Source of the DNA: Phytophthora sp. 'mugwort' | Lineage: Eukaryota > Oomycota > Peronosporomycetes > Peronosporales > Peronosporaceae | Direction: 5' to 3' | NCBI GenBank assembly: GCA_033558025.1 | Contig: JAUCEF010000011.1 | Location: 3,348,001-3,412,000, forward strand | Length of the DNA stretch: 64,000 nucleotides | In this document: in pieces, positions 22,539 through 31,586 of the stretch | Numbering within the stretch: the first letter of the stretch is position 1 | Layout of the letters: each line of letters starts with the position of its first letter | Notes under the pieces: model-generated | What the model was told of the DNA's origin: nothing | The model's database searches: none | The model's input: the letters and a program-made list of their open reading frames with translations, nothing else | Program-made: the position numbers and the translations under genes

Positions 22539-22790
22539 AGTATATACTGGAACATTACGCCAGCAGTTTTTTTCCTTACCGTAATTTACCAACGAGAGAA
22601 GGTTTAGAGCTTCCTGAACACCACCTGCTGAAAGTGACGACGCGACCGCTAAATGCCATCTGCTGCGAAGGAGGTCTCCTCCACACCTCCAAGCACCGCA
22701 CAAAGCAACATTAGGATTGGACTCCAACTTGGAGTTTGGAGGGTTTCATTCCAAAGAAAAATCATGCGCATCACGCCGGCAGTTTTTTAC
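22539..22790. repeat. Left terminal inverted repeat of the Polinton
   Basis: About 252 bp, matching the reverse complement of 38547-38804 at well over nine in ten positions by eye. Homology stops just after GCCGGCAGTTTTTT. Both repeats contain two directly repeated GCCGGCAGTTTTT(T/C) motifs about 220 bp apart. Confidence 0.9.
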
Positions 22791-22891
22791 CGCAGTTCAA
22801 AGCAGCGCGACGCATGGCGTCTTATCATTGGTTGAAAATCTATGTCACACGCCTTAATTCTCCCTCCCTTATAATCCGCTGTCTCAAGGAA

Positions 22892-23251
22892 ATGGTGACT
22901 CTCTATTGTGCCATCGCTGGTCTCGCGGGAACTTTCCCTGTGGACATCGACGCGAGTCCATCGACGCGAGTCTGTCGGTGGGGCACCTGAAGAAGGAGAT
23001 CAAGGAGGAGAAGAAGAACAAGTTGGACAAGGTCGATGCCAACGACCTGCAGCTCTTCCTAGCAAAGACGTCGGACGGCGCGTGGAAGTCGAAGGATCTG
23101 CTTCGGATGCGGAAGGGGGAGATCCCCAATGAAGTTGCGAGTCGCTACATGAAAGAGGAAATGGAGAATCCGACGGGGCAAGATCAGCACGATACTCCCC
23201 AGCGAAAAATCCCCGAGGGGTCGATCTAACGTGCTGGTGGTTGTTCCGAAG
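22892..23251 (+). pseudogene. Crinkler (CRN) effector N-terminal domain inside the Polinton
   Basis: The reading frame opens MVTLYCAIAG and VDIDAS, then KKEIKEEKKNKLDKVDANDL and the diagnostic LQLFLAK motif, typical of the CRN ubiquitin-like translocation domain of oomycete effectors. About 60 residues later a shifted frame reads NVLVVVPK, matching the HVLVxxP motif that ends the CRN N-terminal region. A 14-bp tandem duplication (22945-22958 and 22959-22972) breaks the frame near residue 20, a second shift precedes the final motif, and no CRN C-terminal domain follows. It starts 102 bp inside the left terminal repeat, on the polymerase strand. I see no signal peptide beyond the short hydrophobic start. 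The identification rests on motif order and is strong; function in this copy is lost. Confidence 0.88.
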
Positions 23252-26200
23252 CATCACTGCATTCAAAATTTTCATCTATCATCGCGACCATGCTCTGGGG
23301 GATAGCGAAGCTGTCATCCCTAAGATTATTCGCGAAAACAAGCATGTAATCAACTTTCCTAAGACCAACAACAAGTGCGTCTTCCACTGCATCGCCTGGC
23401 ATACATTCCAGAGACCTAAGAAGGATCCTCGAAGGATTCAGGCTCAGGTAAAGGAGGCATTCAAGCAGTACTGCACTTTCAAGGGGGTTAAGTATTCGTT
23501 GAGTCTGTTTAGAAGCTTCAAGCCCATTGACCTACTACAGCTCCGTGAGGTTGAGGACTACTTCCAACTTGGTATTAGCGTATATAAGATGGATGTAGCT
23601 TCTGGAAATGTAGAATGCAGTCGTAGATCGGACAGGGGGTATGAAGCTATGGATATTCTATCGTACGAGAATCACGCTCTTTATATCAAGAACATTGACA
23701 TACTTCAGTCTAAATTCCAATGTCCTAAGTTTGAAATGGTTTTCGTCAGCGGTGAAAAGCTTAAAAATACAAGAAGAATCAGTGCGAGCTTGCGAATATC
23801 GAAGGCTTCCCCGCTGAGCCAATTATCTACAAACCAGCTCAGAACACGATCCGATCACTACTTACGAAGTACTACGTCAAGAATGCTGACCAGTAGATCG
23901 ACCACTTTATCGTTTATGACTTTGACCCATCCTTAAACCTACCGCAACTCAACACGGGGAGAATACTGTCTTCACGAGCGAGCACATTCCAGTGTCTGTA
24001 TCCGTTGCTGATAGCTTAACCGAGGAGGTGCGTTGCTTTGTAAATGACGATCCGAAGATGCTACTTACGGATATGTTCAAATACATTGGTGATGTCTCGT
24101 TGAAGATCGAGTTGTACAATGTCAATAATTATAAGTCGCTTCTACAAAAATCGTCAATGCTCACGGTCTGACAGGTATGGAAATTCCAGGGGTAAATCTT
24201 GGTAAGACCTACAAGATGTCTGATGTGGAAAGCTGGGTTGAAGAGGGGAAGTATGCCGGCTTCTTTGACTTCACCGCAGTCTTGGCTTTGGTAAGCGAAG
24301 GTCTGATTACGGAAAACTGAAACAGCAGCTTGATCAGGTACCAGTATTCGGCTTCAATTCTGGTCGATACGATGTTAATTTGATTAAGAAGGATTTGTTT
24401 GCCGTCATCGGTACCGACAACAATCAAATCTGTCATCAAGAATCCTAGCTAAACATGTGCATTGCTACATCGGACATGAAAATATTCGATATTAGCAACT
24501 ATGTACCAGCTGGTACCAGCTACGATAAGTACCTTACAACATATCTCGGTGGCTGCAAATGCGATGACAAAATAGATGTGTCTGTGGTATTGGAAGGGTC
24601 TTTTCCCCTACGAGTACATCACCGCATTCAATATGCTAAACCAGACTATTATCCCGCCTAAGTCAGCTTTTGACAGCAAGCTCCGTGAAACAAGCATCAC
24701 CGGTGATGACTACGAACGAGTGAGATTCGTGTGGGAGTACTACGATATGAAATCAATTAAGGACCTACTGATCTGGTACAACGATCTAGATGTAGTTCTA
24801 TTTATCAAGGCTATCAAAGCTCAGCGTGGGCTATTCAAGCGTTCGATCTGGATATGTTTGCGGATGGAGTGTCGCCACCTGGTCTTTCGGAGAAGGTCAT
24901 GCATCAGACCTGCTTCAATAATCTCTAATATCCGGGAAAGAAACCTGCTAACGCATTCCAATTTCCAGCTAAGCGCATGGGCGGGTACAAGATTCAGGAT
25001 GCTAAGGCAAAGCGAAAATTTGGTATGACACTCGAGCACTTCAATACATTGTTGCAAAAGCAAAAGTATCTGTGTGGTCTATGTTTAAGCCAGCTGACCG
25101 CTGATACCGCTTTAGCAGATCGTATCAAGAATAATCTTGGCCACATCGACGGCAACATCTTGGTCAGCTGTGTGAAGTGCAACACCGCTCGTAAGGACCT
25201 GTCGCTCGGGTGATTTCGGTATAAGAAGTTGCTTGAGTTCAAGTCGGACAGACTGGTATATTCTATTGATCGGGGGGGAAAGGACCTACGCTAAGATGAA
25301 GGCCAACATCACCGGAGGTCCATCTATTATCTTCAATCGCTACGCTAAGCGTCATGAGACGAAGATTCGGGGTCGCAAGATCTGTAAGAAAATTATCGGA
25401 TATGATGCTAACGCGCTGTACCTGTGGGCGCTTGGTAATGAGATGCCATGCGGTCGATTGACTACAGTCGAGGCGTATGATGGTATCATCGATGACATCA
25501 AAGCAGACAAGGTATTCGACTTTCTCGAGTGTGATATTCGCACACCAGACCACCTCAGACAGTACTTTGGTGAAATGACTCCAATTTTCAAGAATGTGCT
25601 GATCGACTGTACGAATGAGAGCGTCATTGGTAAGCACATGTTCGATTACAATGAGGCACGAAAGCAAAGCCAGCTCGTAAGCCGATTGGTAGCTATTTGG
25701 TGAAAAGATTCTTATATACAGACCTTTGCTTAAATGGTACGTTTCTCATGGTATGGAGATCAGCAAGACTTACTGCTTTATCAAGGCCAGTTCTCGCAAG
25801 GCTTTTGCTCCCTTTATGGAGGCTGTATCAAATGCTCGACGAGAGGGTGATTTTGATAAGTCTAAGGCTATGGTTGCTGGGATGAGAACTGGTAGGCAAC
25901 AGTGCTTTTGGTCGATCTGGAATGGACATGAGCAAGTCCAAAGAGGTTAAGTATGAGTCGAACGACAAAGCTATTAAGAGCAAGATCGAACACTTTACAT
26001 TCCATGGGTTGGAGGAGCTTAATGATGCTGTGAAATCACCATGAAGAAACGCCGATTCAATAACAAGAACCCAATCCATTTGTCGATTGCTATCTACCAG
26101 CTTGCTAAGCTACGTATGCTTCAGTTCTACTACGACTGCATATATTTCTAGTTCGACCGCTCTGACTTCCAGTATCAGGAGATGGACACTGATTCAGCTT

Positions 26201-26673
26201 ATATCGCTTTCAGCTGTAAGAATTCGTTTCGAGACTGTATTAAGCCTGAGCTACGTGCCCACTCCAAGGAGGATAAGTACGATTAGTTCCCACGCGACTA
26301 CAACACTGAGGTGGCTAAGTTTGATCGCCGTACCCCTGGTCTGTTCAAGGATGAATGGTCAGGTGATGCAATGGTCTCACTATCGAGTAAGAACTATATT
26401 TGCTATCTACCCGACGAATCTTACAAGGTCAAAGTCTCAGCGAAGGGTATTCAGCAGGGAGGTGGTCGAAACAATGATGTTCTTAATCCTGATGGGTTTG
26501 AGACAGTTGTACGGGATCGCATCACGCTACAAGATACAAACAAGGGGTTCAGACTATCGAAAGAAACCAAATCTATCATAACCTATACTCAAAACAAAAC
26601 AGCGCTCAATTACTACTACGACAAGCGGCGAGTACTTGAGGACGGTATCACGACCGAAGCACTTAATATTTAA
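23241..26673 (+). pseudogene. Protein-primed DNA polymerase B (Polinton pPolB), decayed
   Basis: This would replicate the element using a protein primer. Segments in order across several frames: an N-terminal region with FPKTNNKCVFHCIAWH (23.3-23.8 kb), an exonuclease-like FIVYDFD (about 23.9 kb), GFNSGRYDVNLIKKDLF and CIATSDMKIFDISNYVPAG (24.3-24.6 kb), an embedded HNH module (24,977-25,213), motif A YDANALYLWALGNEMPCGRL (about 25.4 kb), motif B LVGNSAFG (about 25.89 kb), motif C MDTDSAYIAF (about 26.19 kb) and an intact C-terminal stretch to 26,673. At least eight frameshifts or stops are visible (for example TAG at about 26,286). The CRN fragment overlaps its first codons in another frame. 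Identification is secure; the exact original start is not. Confidence 0.92.
24977..25213 (+). other. HNH/endonuclease VII-like domain embedded in pPolB
   Basis: The motif CGLCLSQL...DRIKNNLGHIDGNILVSCVKCNTARK is a recombination endonuclease VII/HNH fold: two CxxC zinc pairs, D-R-I and the GH-D-GN-I catalytic core. It lies between the exonuclease-type segments and motif A of the polymerase, in the same orientation and approximately in frame, so it is a domain of the polymerase protein or a nested gene. The zinc cysteines and histidine are intact here. Confidence 0.85.
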
Positions 26674-26714
26674 GCAACTACCCACTGGGGATTTTTTTAA
26701 AGTAAATATAGATC

Positions 26715-27783
26715 ATGGACGCGCTATTAAAGAAACTCTACTATGATCCAAAAACCGGGTTTATTGGAACTCACGCTCTATATCAGAAGGCGAAGGAGTT
26801 AGATTTTAAGATAACATTCAAAATCGTAAAATTGGTATGCGAGTCAGAACGATATTCAATGATTTCAGGAGCAAAAGAAATGATTCAATGGCTTCAAAAT
26901 AGCTTCGCATAACCCCAACTCATGGCAAATGGATCTTGCATTTTGGGAGAAACGACCAATTTTGACTGCTATCAACATTAACTCAAGGTTGGGCTTTGCA
27001 AAGCTCTTATCAAACAAGACAACAACAACTGTGTTAGCAGCGCTTAAAGCGTTTGTTCACCTCCATAAAGTGGATATCATTACAAGCGATAATGGTAGCG
27101 AGTTCATGAACTCACAGGCTCAAGAGTTCTTCAAATCCAAGAAAATTGAGTACTACAACAACGAGCCAGGTGATCATGGCACTATAGGAAAAATTGAGCG
27201 ATTCAACAGAACGTTAAAGCATGGACTAACTAAAACCCCAAGCGGATTTCGCAAAAGCTTATCGCCGACGTTATTGAAAACTACAATAGCACGTTTCATC
27301 GCTCGATTGGTACGACCCCGAATGAGGCAAAATGCAAAGTAATGGATGCGGATCTGAGTCATAATAAGGTGGAAGCCGATAGAATTGAAAAGGAGTTTGA
27401 GTTTGGATCAAGCGTATTATACCATCTCACGAAGCAGGCATTTGATAAAGAATCTGCTCGATGGAGCAATGCAGTCTATACAATAGTTGGAATTGGTGGC
27501 TACCGAGTCCAAATCCGTTCAAAAAATGGACATACCCTCTACAAGGCACCGAACAATTTTAAATGGTTAAAACGGAGGCTACAGATGTACTATTAATCGA
27601 GGCGATATTCTTGAGGCGGAAAAGATCTTGGATTATAAGAAGACACGGTCTGGGAAGTACAAATATCTGATAAGATGGCTTGGTAATGAGCCTGACTCCT
27701 GGGAGCCACAAGATAATCTACGGTTGATTAACAAGGACAAGAGATCAACTCTTGAGAAGGAGTATTGGGCGCTAGAAAAATGA
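26715..27783 (+). pseudogene. Retrovirus-like integrase with C-terminal chromodomain
   Basis: This enzyme inserts the element. An N-terminal piece (26715-26912, MDALLKKLYYDP, ending MIQWLQ) is followed after a frame break by the rve core: MDLAFWEK (first Asp), ITSDNGSEFMN (second Asp) and GKIERFNRT (Glu). Exactly 35 residues separate the second Asp from the Glu, the D,D35E signature. A later shifted frame (27.34-27.6 kb) continues the DNA-binding region. The end (about 27.60-27.78 kb) is a chromodomain (KYKYLIRWLGNEPDSWEPQ). At least three frameshifts separate these pieces. Chromodomains on integrases are known to bias target choice toward marked chromatin. Confidence 0.92.
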
Positions 27784-28235
27784 GCCATGATTAGCTTTAA
27801 AATTTGCCATGATTAGCTTTAAAATTAAATTGATAGAGATATCCTCTGTAAGCTCTGACTCATATATTATTTTTAATATTTTTAGTGAGAATATGAATTA
27901 TCTGACTTGATATATAGACACTGATCTCGTAATAATGTGCCCAAGTTGTATAGAAAAGAACGCGAGCTTGTGAAACTTCGACGCAAGCTGTGGATCATCC
28001 AAGAAGTAAGTCGAATCAAAAAAGAATGAGTTGCTGAATCTTGATGCAACCGCGAATTTTCGTAAAACGGTAGTCAATCGAAAGTATCAAAATGAATTGG
28101 AAGCCATAATCGGCGTCCCGTTCCATTGTATCAAAGACCGATATCTGAATCTTCTCAATGAGCGAAGCCGTATTTGTCATTCGTATCTACATTTTCGTCA
28201 TGACTCAGTTATGCCGAGCTACTGGTAGATTAATT
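27784..28235 (+). other. Short gap with a decayed small ORF
   Basis: A 23-bp stretch (CCATGATTAGCTTTAAAATT-type) is tandemly duplicated at about 27,785-27,830. An ORF remnant at about 28,031-28,228 (MLNLDATANFRKTV) has no recognised family. Confidence 0.45.
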
Positions 28236-28545
28236 ATGAGTACTCATATTTTTTATGATTCACATGATATAGATACGATGTTCCCAAATGTCACATCCCT
28301 CGCTCAAAGAGAGCAAAAACGGCAGGAGTTACTCGAACGAACTCAGCGTCGCGTTTGTCAAGCGAAAGCGAAGCGTGAGATGTATGAAGGTGCTTCGTGG
28401 GCAACTGATATTACGAGTGGGATTAATACTGTCCCTAAAAAATCCGCCGAAGCAACTCAGACTGATATTTCCATCGGCCCCGATGAGGCAAAGCCTGAGG
28501 AATTAAAAGTACCTCTATCTGAAATTAAAAAAAAAAGGTTCCAGT
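28236..28545 (+). CDS. Polinton ORF of unknown function
   Basis: Begins MSTHIFYDSHDIDTMFPNV. It is charged and helical, with a Q/E/R-rich middle (REQKRQELLERTQRR), and ends in an A-rich slip-prone run that probably frameshifts into a further frame to about 28,745. An EGASWATDI motif here and a similar AVWATDL in the ORF at 30,480 suggest the two ORFs are related: both also contain ATQTD/STQTE. No database family is recognised. Confidence 0.45.
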
Positions 28546-28856
28546 GATGAAACTCCGTAGAAAGCCCTGTGTCATCACCTTCGATGGAGCCCCAGTCGCA
28601 GTCTGACGACCCTTCATTTTATTATATGATGACGAATATAATGAGGTAAATGAACAGAGCCAAGCCAAGGAAGCTCTTATTAAATTATTTGAGTTCAATT
28701 CAGTTCTCGAAAAGTTAGAACTACATCCTCTCGACTTAAACGGGTGACAGCTCAGTAAATATTATATCATGAAAAACGCAAAAGTTCGAAATTCGAGCCA
28801 TCGCGTAGTCATAGTGCGAAGAATTGATTGGGTCGAGACATATAATTTTATAGGAG

Positions 28857-29650
28857 ATGTCGTTAATACCGATCCTGTTTTTTGCTTATATCTCTAACCG
28901 CAAAAGGCAACCATCTAAAATATTCAAGGAATATGCTGAACCGCTTAAAATTTGGCAGTCTCTTATTGGAAATAAACGTAAGCTATCCAATCCACTTGAA
29001 AATGATAACTCTAACGTGAGCAAACAAAGGCTTGATGATAGTTTTGTCGTCGATTCAGCAACATCTACACGAGACGATGATATCAATACTGGTAACGAGC
29101 TAAAACCAAAAGCTTTCAAACCTGTTAGTGGAGAGGAACGACATGGCGCTCGAAGCGGTATTGATGATGATGTGGATAAACCTCTACCAAACGCGGATAA
29201 CCATATTAAGCAGATACTTAGTGATTTCTTCGATAAGCTCAGAATTAGCAAAGTGAAAACCGCATTTGACTTAAGACCAATTATTCAACCTGAAGGAACG
29301 ATAAAGTAATTCCGAGATTACTACTTTGGAAACGCTATTAAAAGGAAAACGTTAAATATTAAGGATAATGAGAATAAAACTGTTTCTGGTTCAGCCTATT
29401 CAGAATTGATGAAGAGTATTCAATGGATGGATACATTCACATCGCTTCTTACTGGATTCGAACAATTAGAGGAGCACCTGAAGGAAGATAGAAATAGAAA
29501 GACTGGGCTAAAATAAGCCGAAAATAATGCTGAGGAAAATCTTAACGTTCTGAACGATGTTATTCTCAAACATACTAAATCCACTGATTCGACCACTTCT
29601 CGTGTTAAAACCCGTAGTATTGAACCATATGATGAGACAAACATTTTATA
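28857..29650 (+). pseudogene. Polinton unknown ORF, acidic/charged protein
   Basis: Two segments (28,857-29,309 and about 29,310-29,650 in another frame) of a charged, probably helical protein with KIWQSLIGNKRK and DDSFVVDSATS; stops separate them. It has no recognisable domain. Its position between the integrase and fibre modules fits a virion or replication accessory protein, but that is inference. Confidence 0.4.
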
Positions 29651-29656
29651 GAGAGG

Positions 29657-30162
29657 TTGAAGCCGCTATGCAAGAGTATAGTGAGGCTTAAAATCGAATT
29701 GAAGAAGCTAAGGAGTCGGTTAGAGGTAATATTCAAGATATACCTTGAAGGCTGCAAATCTGCATTAATAGCTACTGAGGCTGTGTATAGAGCAAAGGTT
29801 AGAGCATATACAGATTCACTAAAACGAGTTGATAATTCTGTCGATAGTTCTGTAGAACGACAAGATGAAAAAGCGGTCCGAGGAGTTATGAATGATATGA
29901 AAACCGTTGTCAGTGGAAGTGGTTTAAAGGGACGTGGGCTTCGAGGAGCTGATGTGGCTCCATTGGAAAGTGTTGTCAGACTTGAGAGAACCTACAATCT
30001 CAATGAGATCCAAGGATTAGCAACTCCAAGCGAATACACATACAAACAGCTCCAGAGTAAGTATAATTTCGAATTCCTGATCTTGATGCTAAGACTCTCG
30101 TCATCGTTCAGCCTAAAATCGACGCAAATGCGGACCAAAATGCCAAATCAGTGATAGTCTTC
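29657..30162 (+). pseudogene. Polinton unknown ORF with Gly-rich patch
   Basis: Helical segment KIELKKLRSRLEVIFK, an AVYRAKVRAYTDSLKRVDN helix, then SGSGLKGRGLRGADVAPLES, a Gly/Arg patch. A frameshift near the end leads into IPDLDAKTLVIVQPKID. The GRGLRGADV patch might be a protease-processing or virion context, but this is only a suggestion. Confidence 0.35.
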
Positions 30163-30180
30163 AATCCATGATCAAGACTC

Positions 30181-30474
30181 TTGTCTACAAGAACTACATT
30201 TGATCAATCATCATATGACAAGCTAAATATCAATGATAAACATTTGTTCAAGGAGATTCTTGTGATAACTCATCTACAGTACGATTTCCACGATAAGCTC
30301 GCTGATCCGCTTGAAACTCTTCGTGCTGAGTATGATAAGCTTAAATATCAGATCGAGCTTGGAAACGATAGCCCCAGTATCATCAAGCAGCTAAAATCTC
30401 TCAGGGTGGATATGTACAGCAATCAATTGATTGGAGATAAAGAGTTCAAGGAAATAATCACTCGTCTACTATAA
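30181..30474 (+). CDS. Polinton unknown helical ORF (97 aa), intact
   Basis: An uninterrupted small ORF with a helical, charged sequence (NINDKHLFKEILVITHLQ and LETLRAEYDKLKYQIEL). The EYDKLKYQIELGND segment could form a coiled coil. The Met at 30,181 is TTG-encoded, so the true start is unclear and the ORF may be the 3' part of the preceding gene. Confidence 0.4.
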   Translation: MSTRTTFDQSSYDKLNINDKHLFKEILVITHLQYDFHDKLADPLETLRAEYDKLKYQIELGNDSPSIIKQLKSLRVDMYSNQLIGDKEFKEIITRLL

Positions 30475-30479
30475 AACAC

Positions 30480-30767
30480 ATGTTCTTCTTCAACCCTCGC
30501 ATTATATTCAGCTCAGCTGATAGCTATGGCGACAATGCTGACCTAAGCGTGGCCGAGCTTAAAGCAATCATGAAGAATCTAATCATTCATGATCGACCAC
30601 AGAAGACTCAGGCTGCTGTGTGGGCAACAGATCTCGACAGGTCAATCAAGAAAGTAGATGCTTCTACTCAGACTGAAGGCGGTCGTGTCTGGGCCTACCA
30701 ACAGAAGAAAAGAGCCCTGCGGGCTCCGGGCGGGGCATCCAGAAAAAAAGACTGTGAAGACGTTTAA
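30480..30767 (+). CDS. Polinton unknown ORF (95 aa)
   Basis: Small ORF with a hydrophobic start (MFFFNPRIIFSSAD), LSVAELKAIMKNLIIHDRP and STQTEGG. It shares AVWATDL/STQTE features with the ORF at 28,236. It ends just before the strand switch to the fibre module. No family recognised. Confidence 0.4.
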   Translation: MFFFNPRIIFSSADSYGDNADLSVAELKAIMKNLIIHDRPQKTQAAVWATDLDRSIKKVDASTQTEGGRVWAYQQKKRALRAPGGASRKKDCEDV

Positions 30768-30824
30768 GCTGTAAGCTTGGCACTTGGGCGAAGTGTCAGC
30801 GACACCACGGCGTGTTGCTATCTA

Positions 30825-31261
30825 AGCAATACCATTCCTCACGAGTTTGTTGCGATATCCTCTATAGATATTTTTTTTATCGGAAATAGAAACCTCAAGG
30901 ATGGCGGACTCTCCTTCGGGGGTTTTGGTGGGAAGGAAAACACTATCGCCAAGGACAATAATTTTATCAGCTTGGAGCGTGGTCGAGCCAACAATCTGAT
31001 TCGGTTCATCAGTAGTTAAATTCGTTTTGAGATCTTTACTCGGTGCGCAACCCATGGTATATCTTCACCAAGAAATTCTTTTGAAAGCACTCCCGCCGGA
31101 CCTGAGCCCTTGGCATGTATTGTATAATACCGTAGCTTACGGCTGTAGTCATTATGATCTAAATGCTTGTAGAGCTTAAGCGGAGTTGAATCTCGGTATT
31201 GCTGATAGTGGGCATCCCTAAAGTGAATATCTCCGGTATAGCTTGCCCTTGATGATGACAT
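30825..31261 (-). pseudogene. Polinton unknown ORF (frameshifted), minus strand
   Basis: Two overlapping frames: 31,016-31,261 (MSSSRASYTGDIHFRDAHYQ, ending at GEDIPWVAH) and 30,822-31,055 (GCAPSKDLKTNL, then VGSTTLQADKIIVLGDSV). The break lies at about 31,050. It lies downstream of the fibre gene on the same strand and could be a virion accessory protein. Confidence 0.4.
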
Positions 31262-31429
31262 CGGCTGTATATATATTTTTTGCGATTGCTTGGGTGAATA
31301 TCCAGTACCTCCATCTTCTATACCTTAGGACTCGAAAACGTTTGGCTTATCGTGATTTGACCAATACTTCTCAGCAGCTCTTTCCATACGAGTCAGTCGC
31401 TGATAGTAGTCAGGGAACTCATTTAGTTA

Positions 31430-31586
31430 AGCTAATGCTATGATTAACACTTTTTCAGGATCCGTCCCGATTAGTGCCTTATGCTCTAACTCCGTTTCGA
31501 TTGCTTTACGACCCGTCTGAAGACTGATAACATCAGTATTCACGCGATACTTATCAGCAAATTGTTTGATAATCTGTTCGTAAATC
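31430..31586 (-). CDS. Short charged ORF after the fibre gene
   Basis: Contains EIYEQIIKQFADKYRVNTDV and ending IAL-A, directly 3' of the fibre stop. The span 31,262-31,430 continues in other frames (YYQRLVWKELLRSIGQ). It is probably one decayed small gene between fibre and the 30.8-31.3 kb ORF. Confidence 0.3.

Noticed and set aside
22503..22727. Minus-strand ORF over the left terminal repeat, similar to one at 38,613-38,813
   Set aside because: The similarity exists only because both lie in the inverted repeats; the frame runs across the repeat boundary into GNAT DNA.
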